A model generated the notes under the pieces. The model made no database searches and was not told the DNA's origin. It worked only from the letters and a program-made list of their open reading frames with translations. A stretch of 13,311 bases of DNA from CAZVPF01 sp964628195. GTDB lineage: Bacteria; Planctomycetota; Phycisphaerae; Sedimentisphaerales; Anaerohalosphaeraceae. The stretch is taken from contig CAZVPF010000063.1 in assembly GCA_964628195.1 (NCBI GenBank), positions 1-13,311 of the forward strand, written 5' to 3'. Position numbers and translations under genes: made by a program. This document shows positions 6,624 to 13,311 of this stretch, one piece after another (within the stretch, counting starts at the first letter, position 1; each line of letters starts with the position of its first letter).

Positions 6624-8924
6624 ATGAATTTCCCAAAAACTACATTTATAATAATACTGTTGGCGTGTCTATTATCAGGCGCAGCCTTTGCGGCGGTGCC
6701 TGTACCGCAAATGGAAATGCTTTTTGAGGACAATATAGTTTCCACAGGTTCCGTTGCTGTTTCAGGGTGGTGGTATACCAATGAGTTTATTTCCGGGGTT
6801 GACGGCACCGTAGGCGCAGGTTTAAGCGATACTTCAAATTGTGTCGCATTTGGTGGAGCCAACGGCGGAACAGAAATGGTAGACGCCCTGAGTAACGGCC
6901 TTGAGTCCTTTACAATTACCGCCTGGATCAAAGCCGACACACTTGAAGGCTTTTATGACAACGGAACAGTCTTCGCAAATACAACCGTTCCTAACTCAAG
7001 CGGCATCCACCTTTATGCAGGCTCAACTTACCCTGGGGCGATGCTTCTAAGGGTCAACGGTGAAAACAAATGGGGCCCAAGCTCGCTTCCTTACGATGTC
7101 GTAGGCGACTGGCAATTTATTGCAATCACATACGACGGCACAACCTCAACTGATAATGTTGTGTGGTACTGGGCAGAAAACGGTGTTCTGCAAAGCTGGA
7201 CAACCAGTATGACATCCGGCTCGGTAACCGCAACTGACACCAGCCCCATAGTCATAGGCGGTGGAAATGCATCGGCTATATTACGTCTTCACGGCGGGGT
7301 TGATGAGTTCCGCATGTGGGGAAGTCAGAGTGATTCTTCAGCTGTCCTAACAGCAACAGAAATTGAAGAAGTGATGGCAGCACACACAACTGTAAATCCA
7401 GGTGGACCGGTGTCAACTCCAGAGTCTCCTCAACTTGAGCTTTTAATGGAGAACAATATCACATCAAGCGGAACAGTTGTCCAGGACGGCTGGTGGTATA
7501 CAAATGAATTTATCGCCGGTGTTGACGGAACTGTTGGAGCCGGCTTTAGCGACACTTCAAATGCGATCGCCTTTGGTCCCACAACAGGCGGAACGGCGAT
7601 GAATGAAGCATTGAGCAGCGGCCTCGATTCGTTCACTATTACGGCATGGATAAAGGCAAACAGTATGGAAGAGTTTTTCGATAATGGAACGCTTTTCGCA
7701 AATACAACAGCGCCTAATGAAAGCGGTATTCATCTTTATGCAGGTGCCGGACACCCGGGCGCTATGTTGCTCAGAATAAACGGAGAATACCAATGGGGTC
7801 CGGGCTCTTTACCTTATGACGTTGTTGGCGACTGGCAGTTTATCGCTGTTACTTATGATGGGACTAAGAGTGCCGGCAACTGTGTATGGTACTGGCTTGA
7901 GGGAGGTCTTCTACAGAGCTGGATGACTGATATGACATCAGGACCGGTTCTTGACAGTTCAACGGCCCCGATAGTTATAGGCGGGGGTAACGCAAATTCC
8001 ATTTCCCGTCTTCACGGCGGAGTGGACGACTTCCGTATGTGGGCAAGTAAGACAGATAATTCCGCAGTACTCGATCCTAACGAGATACGTGGTGTTATAA
8101 ATGAGCATACTACTTTGGGAACTCCCGTAGAGTACAAATGTGACCTTGAAGATCTTAATAAAATGATCGGTGACTGGCTTGCAGACACTATCATCTGGGA
8201 CAATGATATGACTGTCGATCCTAATGGAAACGGTTGGGTTCAGCGTTCAGGGATTGAAGGTGATTATATTATCAGCGAAGGCAAGATGGTCATTAACGGA
8301 AATACCGGCAACTGGAGACTTGATACCACGCCGCAAAACGGTTTCCCCGGCAGGACAATTATCAGTACATCAATGCGTGCAACAACAACCTCAAATACTT
8401 CTGAGGGTTCAAGAAGCGGCATAGGCATGTGGATGAATGTGGACACCCGAACCGGCAGCGGAGATTACGGTGCACTTAATTTCCACGTTGTTCTTAAACC
8501 GGACAATACTCAGTATGTTGAGTTCATTGAGCAGTGGGATCCTTCCGGCTGGCCGCCTACATCTTACGTCAGGGTTGAAGGCGATGGCATCACCGACTTC
8601 GACAGCAGCATGCTCGATATAGACATTGTGATGGACCCGAATTCAGTTGGAATGGGCGTTGACTACACCATCGCCGACCAGGCAGGCACTACCGCAAACG
8701 GGCAGTTTTTCATGAACCGCCGTGCCGGCTCAGCCGCCGGATTTGAAGCAGCAACTCTCCTGACCGGCGGTGCGGAAGGTGAAGTCGACGACATCTACAT
8801 CGAAGGACCTTATACACCTCAGTATGATGTTGCCGGCAATGACGGTATTGTAGACCTTAAGGACTTTGCATGGTTTGCTGAAAAGTGGCTGCTGGACCTC
8901 ACGAAACCTTGCTGGACTCAGTAA
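6624..8924 (+). CDS. Secreted protein with two tandem LamG modules, a beta-rich domain and a dockerin-like C-terminus
   Basis: A predicted exported 766-residue protein, probably carbohydrate-binding or adhesive rather than catalytic. It has a signal peptide (1-23, ending GAAFA) and two homologous concanavalin/LamG-like modules (about 27-256 and 269-498). Each module carries GWWYTNEF, a DSFTIT/ESFTIT strand, GIHLYAG, YDVVGDWQFIA and GGVDEFRMW-type motifs. A third beta-rich domain (about 522-730), of a type I cannot name, ends in EGEVDDIYIEG. The C-terminus (733-757) is a dockerin-like half-repeat with GNDGIVDLKDFAWFAEKWL. A related piece, DLEDLNKMIGDWLAD, lies at 508-521, on the other side of the third domain. 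Start 6624 is chosen because GGAGG (6611-6615) is ideally spaced and the signal peptide begins there. It is followed by a strong terminator. A shorter paralogue lies at 9899-10717. Confidence 0.88.
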   Translation: MNFPKTTFIIILLACLLSGAAFAAVPVPQMEMLFEDNIVSTGSVAVSGWWYTNEFISGVDGTVGAGLSDTSNCVAFGGANGGTEMVDALSNGLESFTITAWIKADTLEGFYDNGTVFANTTVPNSSGIHLYAGSTYPGAMLLRVNGENKWGPSSLPYDVVGDWQFIAITYDGTTSTDNVVWYWAENGVLQSWTTSMTSGSVTATDTSPIVIGGGNASAILRLHGGVDEFRMWGSQSDSSAVLTATEIEEVMAAHTTVNPGGPVSTPESPQLELLMENNITSSGTVVQDGWWYTNEFIAGVDGTVGAGFSDTSNAIAFGPTTGGTAMNEALSSGLDSFTITAWIKANSMEEFFDNGTLFANTTAPNESGIHLYAGAGHPGAMLLRINGEYQWGPGSLPYDVVGDWQFIAVTYDGTKSAGNCVWYWLEGGLLQSWMTDMTSGPVLDSSTAPIVIGGGNANSISRLHGGVDDFRMWASKTDNSAVLDPNEIRGVINEHTTLGTPVEYKCDLEDLNKMIGDWLADTIIWDNDMTVDPNGNGWVQRSGIEGDYIISEGKMVINGNTGNWRLDTTPQNGFPGRTIISTSMRATTTSNTSEGSRSGIGMWMNVDTRTGSGDYGALNFHVVLKPDNTQYVEFIEQWDPSGWPPTSYVRVEGDGITDFDSSMLDIDIVMDPNSVGMGVDYTIADQAGTTANGQFFMNRRAGSAAGFEAATLLTGGAEGEVDDIYIEGPYTPQYDVAGNDGIVDLKDFAWFAEKWLLDLTKPCWTQ
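6702..7391 (+). repeat. LamG-like module, copy 1
   Basis: First copy of a module of about 230 codons that recurs at 7428-8117 and, in more diverged form, at about 9971-10642. The copies share a start (P-Q-x-E-x-L-x-E-N/D-N-I), the GWWYTNEF region, the GDWQFIA strand and the end GGVDEFRMW. Identity is clear in protein and visible in DNA around GGCGACTGGCA. Copies 1 and 2 arose by internal duplication. Confidence 0.85.
7428..8117 (+). repeat. LamG-like module, copy 2
   Basis: Second copy, joined to copy 1 by a short linker of about 12 residues rich in P, G, S and T. In the segment AFGPTTGGTAMN it matches the paralogue at 9899-10717 more closely than it matches copy 1 (AFGGANGGTEMV). The stand-alone gene may therefore be related to this copy specifically. 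Confidence 0.85.
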
Positions 8925-8948
8925 TAGAAAATCTAAATTCGCGTTTTT

Positions 8949-8974
8949 GGGCCGGTTAGTCGGCCGGCCCTTTT
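8949..8974 (+). terminator. Rho-independent terminator after the double-LamG gene
   Basis: GGGCCGG (8949-8955) and CCGGCCC (8964-8970) form a perfect 7-bp GC-rich stem with an 8-base loop, followed directly by TTTT and AT-rich sequence. It ends the double-LamG transcript 24 bases after its stop. The pseudopilin gene starts only 34 bases further on, so it must rely on read-through or on a promoter not recognised here. Confidence 0.85.
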
Positions 8975-9007
8975 AATTTATTTAATATAAATATAAAGGT
9001 GAAACGT

Positions 9008-9814
9008 ATGGATAATTTGATATCAGGCAGGGAAAAAAGGAGAAAAGCCTTTACATTAATTGAATTGTTGGTGGTTATTTCCATAATTGCCTTGCTCTTG
9101 TCAATCTTATTGCCTTCTTTACAAAAAGTAAAAGATTTGGCGAGAAAGACAGTATGTCAGTCACAGTTTCATTCTGTAGGCTTGTCACTAACACTCTATG
9201 CCAATGATTACAACAAATACCCGAAACCTATGGTCTCAGACACACTGCCGGAACAGGAGTCCTACGAAACCGGCGTTCTGCCTTATATTGTCCGTGACAA
9301 ATTCTACCAAATTGCCAAGACAAGCTATGGCATGGCTCCGAAAGTTCTTGTCTGTCCGACTTATGTCGGTTACGGCTATGACGGCAAGAAAACTGCTAAC
9401 GAATTGCTGGAAAGTCGGGCCTCAGGTGAACATGACACTGAAAATGACCTTAGCTACTGGGCACCGTCTCCCCCGCATTGGCCGGGAAGACGGCAGATGG
9501 GAATTTTTATTCTTGCAAGAATTGATCATAAAACCTGTGCGATCAGGCCTGAGGATCGCGCCTCAAAGCTTTTAGGGGCGGATATAAATATGTATTGGGA
9601 TGAACCTTACCACTGGTCATGTCACCAAACCAGAGATGCGTCGGGTTTACCCGCTGGTACCAATCGTCTGCATAATGACGGCAGCGTCGTCTGGGTTTCC
9701 AACAAGGTCATGGCGCAGGACGAACAACCATTGACAGCCGGCGATAACGGCAGATGGGAAGGTCCGTATAAGTATAACCACAGTCCGGGCCTTGTAAGAA
9801 ATTATTATTGGTAA
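9008..9814 (+). CDS. Pseudopilin-like protein with prepilin cleavage site and C-terminal H-x-DG region
   Basis: A 268-residue protein with a class III (type IV pilin / type II secretion) signal. The basic leader GREKRRKA is followed by FTLIELLVVISIIALLLSI; cleavage is expected between A14 and F15, leaving E19 at mature position +5. The hydrophobic helix spans about 15-35, followed by a typical helix and the LTLYANDYNKYP segment seen in planctomycete pseudopilins. Near the C-terminus is NRLHNDGSVVWVSNK, the DG-containing ending common to the large PVC families of such proteins. Cysteines at C49, C110 (VCPTYVGYG) and later could form disulfides. Its role in pili, pseudopili or matrix is unknown. 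The ATG at 9008 is preferred over GTG 8999 because AAAGGTG (8995-9001) then serves as its Shine-Dalgarno. It lies between two LamG genes. Confidence 0.88.
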   Translation: MDNLISGREKRRKAFTLIELLVVISIIALLLSILLPSLQKVKDLARKTVCQSQFHSVGLSLTLYANDYNKYPKPMVSDTLPEQESYETGVLPYIVRDKFYQIAKTSYGMAPKVLVCPTYVGYGYDGKKTANELLESRASGEHDTENDLSYWAPSPPHWPGRRQMGIFILARIDHKTCAIRPEDRASKLLGADINMYWDEPYHWSCHQTRDASGLPAGTNRLHNDGSVVWVSNKVMAQDEQPLTAGDNGRWEGPYKYNHSPGLVRNYYW

Positions 9815-9838
9815 TTAGATTTGAAAACGATTGTATAT

Positions 9839-9861
9839 CCCGGAAATGTGTTGTTTCCGGG
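9839..9861 (+). other. Perfect intergenic hairpin without a T-tract
   Basis: CCCGGAAA (9839-9846) and TTTCCGGG (9854-9861) pair perfectly over 8 bp around a 7-base loop, between the pseudopilin stop and the next gene's Shine-Dalgarno (GGAGG, 9885-9889). The following sequence, TCTAATAATT, has no T-run, so a canonical terminator is unlikely. It may be an RNA processing or stability element that sets the ratio of the two products. Confidence 0.6.
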
Positions 9862-9898
9862 TCTAATAATTTATGTCTCAGTTTGGAGGGTACTCAAG

Positions 9899-10717
9899 AT
9901 GAAGTATTCGAATGTGTGTTTGGTTTTGTTTACAGTTGTGTTATTTTCGGTATCCGCATGTGCGGTTACTCAGCCCCAGATGGAATTGCTCTTTGAGAAC
10001 AATATTGATTCGACTGGTTCTATAAGCCAGTCCGGCTGGTGGTACACCGGTGATTACCAGGCGGGCGTAGGTGGAACCACAGCAGCTAATATTACATCCT
10101 CAACTGCTGCGGTTGCATTTGGACCTACAACAGGCGGCACTGCAATGAATGACGCATTAAGTAATGGTTTAGATTCTTTTACCATAACCTGCTGGGTCAA
10201 ATCGGACACCCTGCTTGGTAACGACAGGAGTATATTCAGCAACATGAACACAACCGCCACAAGTGGTTTCTATCTTAATGCAGGCGCTGCTTTTCCCGGT
10301 GCAATGCTTCTTAAAGTAAACAGCAGCTTCCTTTGGGGGCCATATCCCGTGGAATATGATGTAGTCGGTGACTGGCAGTTTATCGGTCTGACCTATGACG
10401 GGACAGCAACTACAAACAATGCCGTCTGGTACTGGCAGGAAGGCGGATCACTTATGAGTAAGACAATGAGCCTTGCTGCTGGTAGTGTCAGCGGCACTCC
10501 AAATGAACCGCTTGTTATAGGCGGCGAAGCTTCTAGTCAGCGTCTTAACGCAATGCTTGATGACTTCCGTATCTGGGGAAGTAAGTCCGGAGCAGGTGCG
10601 GTTCTCTCAGCATCCGAAATTGAAGAAGTAATGAACACTCATACTTCTATCCCGGAGCCGGCTTCAATGGCGTTGCTTGCATTGGGCGGATTGGTTTCTT
10701 TGCGTCGTCGTAAATAA
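9899..10717 (+). CDS. Single-LamG surface protein with PEP-CTERM sorting tail
   Basis: A 272-residue exported protein paralogous to the modules of the double-LamG protein. A hydrophobic signal (1-22) contains VSAC (18-21), which fits a lipobox, while A20-C21-A22 also fits signal peptidase I, so the mature N-terminus is uncertain. One LamG-like module (about 25-248) follows, with SGWWYTGDY, DSFTITCWV, YDVVGDWQFIG and LDDFRIWGS. The C-terminus (251-272) is a PEP-CTERM signal: IPEPASMALL, a hydrophobic segment, then RRRK. PEP-CTERM tails are processed by exosortase and usually accompany exopolysaccharide production; no exosortase is in this window. Start 9899 is chosen because of GGAGG at 9885-9889 and the signal peptide; a longer in-frame TTG reading from 9821 has neither. 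A terminator follows. Confidence 0.9.
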   Translation: MKYSNVCLVLFTVVLFSVSACAVTQPQMELLFENNIDSTGSISQSGWWYTGDYQAGVGGTTAANITSSTAAVAFGPTTGGTAMNDALSNGLDSFTITCWVKSDTLLGNDRSIFSNMNTTATSGFYLNAGAAFPGAMLLKVNSSFLWGPYPVEYDVVGDWQFIGLTYDGTATTNNAVWYWQEGGSLMSKTMSLAAGSVSGTPNEPLVIGGEASSQRLNAMLDDFRIWGSKSGAGAVLSASEIEEVMNTHTSIPEPASMALLALGGLVSLRRRK

Positions 10718-10733
10718 TCTTTGTTGAATATAG

Positions 10734-10768
10734 AGCCGCGGAGTTTCTGTTGGGCTCTGCGGCTTTTT
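10734..10768 (+). terminator. Rho-independent terminator after the PEP-CTERM gene
   Basis: AGCCGCGGAG (10734-10743) pairs with CTCTGCGGCT (10755-10764) over 10 bp with a single G-T wobble and an 11-base loop, followed by a TTTTT run. It separates the LamG/PEP-CTERM unit from the methyltransferase gene downstream. It also shows that a TTG at 10767 is not a real start. Confidence 0.88.
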
Positions 10769-10844
10769 GCTTTTTAGAGAAGGCTTAAATCGCACAAGGC
10801 AGCCTGGAATGGACATCATTAGATCAAAAAAGGACAATAAGCAG

Positions 10845-11990
10845 ATGATAAGGCATAACATAACAGGCAGAGAACGAGTTATATCCATGTTAAAGAGCCT
10901 GCCGGTCGACCGGCTGCCCCTTATGCCTATAACTATGCAGTTTGCGGGAAATCTTATAGGTGCCGACTATCTTGATTATGTAAGCGACTACAGGGTCCTT
11001 GTTAAAGGCCAGATAGAGACCGCAAGAAAGTTTGGTTTCGATCATGTTTCCGCAATTTCGGACCCGACGAGAGAGGCGGCGGACCTCGGGGCAGATGTCA
11101 TCTTTAAAAAAGGTGCTGTACCGAGCATAGCTTATTCTAATGCCTTCCTTGAAGATAAGGCAAAACTTGCAGGGCTGACCCCCCCTTGTCCCTATTCGCC
11201 CGGCAGAATGAAAGACCGTGTAAAGGCGATAGAGTCATTTAAGGAAAAAGTGGGTGACGAGTTATTTATAGAAGGCTGGGTGGAAGGCCCCTGCGCTGAA
11301 GCTGCCGACCTTAGAGGCATAAACACTTTACTGATGGACTTCATAGATGACACCGATTTCATTTATGACCTGCTTACTTTCACAAATGAACTGGCATGGG
11401 AATTTGCAAGGGCACAGATTGATGCCGGGGCCGACATAATCGGCATCGGCGATGCTGTCTGCTCGCTAATCGGCCCGAAGCTTTATAAAGATTTCGTTTG
11501 GCACCATGAAAAGAAACTTATTGAACGTATCCAGGATTACGGCTGTATGGTCAGGCTCCATATCTGCGGGAACATTACGGACCTGCTTGACGATATTGCA
11601 TTGCTGGGATGTGAACTTGTAGATATCGATCATATGGTCTCGTTAGAAACGGCCAGGGAAAAACTCGGTGACAATCAGGTGATCTCAGGAAACATGGACC
11701 CCGTTTCGGTTTTGCGCGACATGCCCCCTGAAGATGTATTCAAAGAACTCCGAAAATGTCATCAGCAGGCAGGTGACAAATTCATTATTGCCGCTGGATG
11801 TGAAATAGTTTGTGACACTGAGTACTCAAACGTACATAAACTGCTGGAATATTCACTATCGAAACAACTTACAGGCCTTCCGGCTGGTAAGGGTCAAACA
11901 GTTTCCAAGTCCGTGCATTCAAGAATTTTAACCTTGCCTTCAATGGATAAGGAAAAGATCAACATCTCTAAAGAGATCGATTCGAAATAG
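10845..11990 (+). CDS. Uroporphyrinogen decarboxylase / cobamide methyltransferase (MtaA-CmuA) family protein
   Basis: A cytoplasmic protein of about 381 residues with the TIM-barrel fold of the URO-D superfamily. It opens with the family-type NITGRERVISMLKSLPVDRLP. The pattern H239-I-C241-GN followed by A-A-G-C319-EI matches the His-x-Cys...Cys zinc site of methylcobamide:coenzyme M or tetrahydrofolate methyltransferases such as MtaA and CmuA, so methyl transfer is more likely than haem synthesis. DAGADIIGIGDAVCSLIGP is also typical. No corrinoid protein or partner methyltransferase is nearby. The last 40 residues (342-381) form a polar tail beyond the usual family end. The ATG at 10845 has AAAGGA at 10829-10834; an in-frame ATG at 10809 would add 12 residues. 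The role in this locus is unproven; it may demethylate a methylated sugar product or a C1 compound. Confidence 0.85.
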   Translation: MIRHNITGRERVISMLKSLPVDRLPLMPITMQFAGNLIGADYLDYVSDYRVLVKGQIETARKFGFDHVSAISDPTREAADLGADVIFKKGAVPSIAYSNAFLEDKAKLAGLTPPCPYSPGRMKDRVKAIESFKEKVGDELFIEGWVEGPCAEAADLRGINTLLMDFIDDTDFIYDLLTFTNELAWEFARAQIDAGADIIGIGDAVCSLIGPKLYKDFVWHHEKKLIERIQDYGCMVRLHICGNITDLLDDIALLGCELVDIDHMVSLETAREKLGDNQVISGNMDPVSVLRDMPPEDVFKELRKCHQQAGDKFIIAAGCEIVCDTEYSNVHKLLEYSLSKQLTGLPAGKGQTVSKSVHSRILTLPSMDKEKINISKEIDSK

Positions 11991-12218
11991 TTATTTGTCC
12001 CAGAACAAAGATTTCAGAAAAACGGTTTATGGGCAGAAACCTTTTTAAAGAAACTTCACTGTATCAGCCGCGTTAAATTCAATCCCTCTCAAATAATTGA
12101 TTGCCTGAGCGAAAGTTATAATATATAATTCAATTAGTTCCCCTGATGGAAAGCACAATAACAATATCCTTTTGAAGTTGTAATTGTATAAAATGGTTTT
12201 AGTAAACAGGTCAGTTAA
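11991..12218. other. Intergenic stretch with a weak terminator-like hairpin
   Basis: This 228-bp AT-rich gap carries a short candidate terminator: GGTTT (12024-12028) pairs with AAACC (12037-12041), followed by TTTTT (12042-12046). The stem is only 5 bp, so it is tentative. TAAAATGGTT at 12189-12198 matches one of the repeats upstream of the double-LamG gene exactly, which in AT-rich DNA could be chance. No small ORF or RNA gene is recognised. A weak AGG Shine-Dalgarno (about 12206-12210) precedes the next ATG. Confidence 0.4.
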
Positions 12219-13262
12219 ATGAATAGAAGAGCTTTCTTAAAATCTACTGGAGTAATATCACTTTCTTTAGCTTTATCAGACATCAGCCTGGCTGCAAACA
12301 AAACGGGTGCCGATAAACCTTTTCAAATAAGCCCAGACAAAGGGCAATCAGACTATCCTTCAATGTGTAAGGCACATGACGGCTCCGTCTGGTCCGTTTG
12401 GCAGAATTACATTGAAGGTAACGAGTTCGACACTATTCAGGTGGCCCGGTTAAAAAACAATTCATGGTCAAACCATATGGACATTCCGGGCATAAAGGGA
12501 GACATTTATAAACCTGCTTGCGCCGTCGATAAAGCTGGAGACCTTGTAGTCATCTGGTCAGAACAAAATAATGGCGACTGGGATCTATGGCAAATCAACT
12601 ACAATGGTAAATGGTCTGAAAAGAAAAAGTTATTCAACAGAAAAGGCCATGACTTTGCTCAGAAACTAATTACAAAACCTGATGGCGACTTAGCCATGGC
12701 CTGGCAGGGCTTTGGCGATGACAGTTTTGATATTTTTTTTGCCGAGCAAAGAAATGGTAAATGGTCTGCGCCGCAGAAGATTTCAGGCCTGGGCAATGAC
12801 TGGTTCCCGGACATATGCGTTGACAATAAAGGTTCTATAACGGTCGCCTGGGACAGTTACCGTTTAGGCAATTATGACATATACCTCCGTCAGTTCAAAA
12901 ATAACAAATGGCAGGAAGAAGTGCTGGTTTCAAGCAATGAATATTTTGAAGCAAATGTCTCAATAGCCGCTGACAACAATGATGGGGTCTGGATAGCATA
13001 CGAGCAGCGAGGCAAACTATGGGGTAAGGATTTCGGCAACCTTTATGACTACGAAAAGAATAAAGCTGAGAAGCTTGCAAAACCTGAAGGTTCCCGGTTG
13101 TTAGGTCCGAACACAGTCCACATTCGTTATTACAAAGACAATAAAGTATATTCTGCACCAAGCCCAAGCGATGCATTCGATGACGATAAGCTTGTCGAAA
13201 AAGGTTACGGAGAGCATACCCGCTCTTTGCTTGTAGATGACACAGGCCTTCTTTGGATCTGA
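12219..13262 (+). CDS. Tat-exported beta-propeller protein, apparently truncated
   Basis: A 347-residue protein with a twin-arginine signal (NRRAFLKST, 2-10), then repeated propeller blades. Each blade has a strand of the form VDxxGxxxVAW followed by a turn and DIYLxQ...NGKW. Blades are visible at about 48-84, 98-133, 147-183, 197-232 and 246-262, and a last one begins at 334 (RSLLVDDTGLLWI) and stops at once. The segment IAYEQRGKLWGKDFG and the overall pattern recall the N-terminal propeller of larger planctomycete proteins that continue into a DUF3604 domain; this is from memory and unverified. In all three forward frames, stop codons occur within 30 bases of 13262, so a single frameshift would not rescue it. 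It may be a broken gene, or a short version of the family. It would act outside the cytoplasm, perhaps on carbohydrate. Confidence 0.7.
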   Translation: MNRRAFLKSTGVISLSLALSDISLAANKTGADKPFQISPDKGQSDYPSMCKAHDGSVWSVWQNYIEGNEFDTIQVARLKNNSWSNHMDIPGIKGDIYKPACAVDKAGDLVVIWSEQNNGDWDLWQINYNGKWSEKKKLFNRKGHDFAQKLITKPDGDLAMAWQGFGDDSFDIFFAEQRNGKWSAPQKISGLGNDWFPDICVDNKGSITVAWDSYRLGNYDIYLRQFKNNKWQEEVLVSSNEYFEANVSIAADNNDGVWIAYEQRGKLWGKDFGNLYDYEKNKAEKLAKPEGSRLLGPNTVHIRYYKDNKVYSAPSPSDAFDDDKLVEKGYGEHTRSLLVDDTGLLWI

Positions 13263-13311
13263 CATTTCCCATTTAAACTGTTAAAAAACATAATTTCTCC
13301 TAACGACATCC
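13263..13311. other. Non-coding AT-rich edge
   Basis: These 49 bases after the propeller stop have no open frame that continues the propeller and no recognisable element. They could be the start of an intergenic region or of an inserted sequence, but there is too little to say. Confidence 0.3.

Noticed and set aside
9198..9575. 125-codon plus-strand ORF within the pseudopilin gene
   Set aside because: It is an out-of-frame reading of the pseudopilin, with no Shine-Dalgarno and no recognisable domain.
9821..9898. TTG-initiated extension of the PEP-CTERM gene
   Set aside because: It would run through the perfect hairpin and bury the signal peptide; GGAGG before 9899 marks the true start.
12895..13272. 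125-codon minus-strand ORF over the propeller end
   Set aside because: The plus strand has clear propeller repeats here; the minus reading is cysteine- and histidine-rich in the way antisense frames often are.

Overview
The window looks like a piece of a Planctomycetota chromosome, most likely Phycisphaerae (Sedimentisphaerales-like), although other PVC bacteria such as Lentisphaerota or Kiritimatiellota cannot be excluded. Four things point this way: planctomycete-style dockerin-like C-termini of the form DLN..G.VD..DF..FA..WL, a PEP-CTERM sorting tail, an H-x-DG pseudopilin with a KAFTLIELLVVI N-terminus, and a sulfatase next to a very large multidomain glycoside-hydrolase-like protein. The assignment rests on recognising domains by eye. 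No database search was possible.

Layout from left to right: (1) a Tat-exported sulfatase on the minus strand that runs off the left edge (about 3-1211); (2) a divergent intergenic region with a 14-bp direct repeat (1320-1353); (3) a 1236-residue secreted protein on the plus strand (1539-5249), combining a TIM-barrel glycoside-hydrolase-like core with an inserted, apparently permuted concanavalin-like domain, an Ig-like domain, a DUF2341 domain, a LamG domain and a dockerin-like tail; (4) a convergent XylR-type AraC regulator (5253-6398, minus), whose 5' region also faces (5) a secreted protein with two LamG modules and a dockerin-like end (6624-8924), a terminator, (6) a type II/IV pseudopilin-like protein (9008-9814), a hairpin, (7) a one-LamG PEP-CTERM paralogue of gene 5 (9899-10717) and a second terminator; (8) a cobamide methyltransferase/uroporphyrinogen-decarboxylase family protein (10845-11990); (9) a Tat-exported beta-propeller protein (12219-13262) that stops in the middle of a blade.

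Read together, this is a carbohydrate-utilisation and cell-surface locus. The sulfatase and the large glycosidase-like protein would act outside the cytoplasm on a sulfated polysaccharide. The XylR-like regulator would sense a sugar and control one or both flanking units. The LamG/pseudopilin/LamG-PEP-CTERM trio looks like an extracellular adhesion or matrix set. The methyltransferase could handle a methyl group released from the substrate, but its link to the locus is inferred only from proximity.

The most unusual items are the domain with swapped halves inside the TIM barrel, the three-copy LamG family with different C-terminal sorting signals on either side of a pseudopilin, the dockerin-like motif split by a beta-rich domain, and the abrupt end of the propeller gene. 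No tRNA, rRNA, CRISPR array or insertion sequence was seen.
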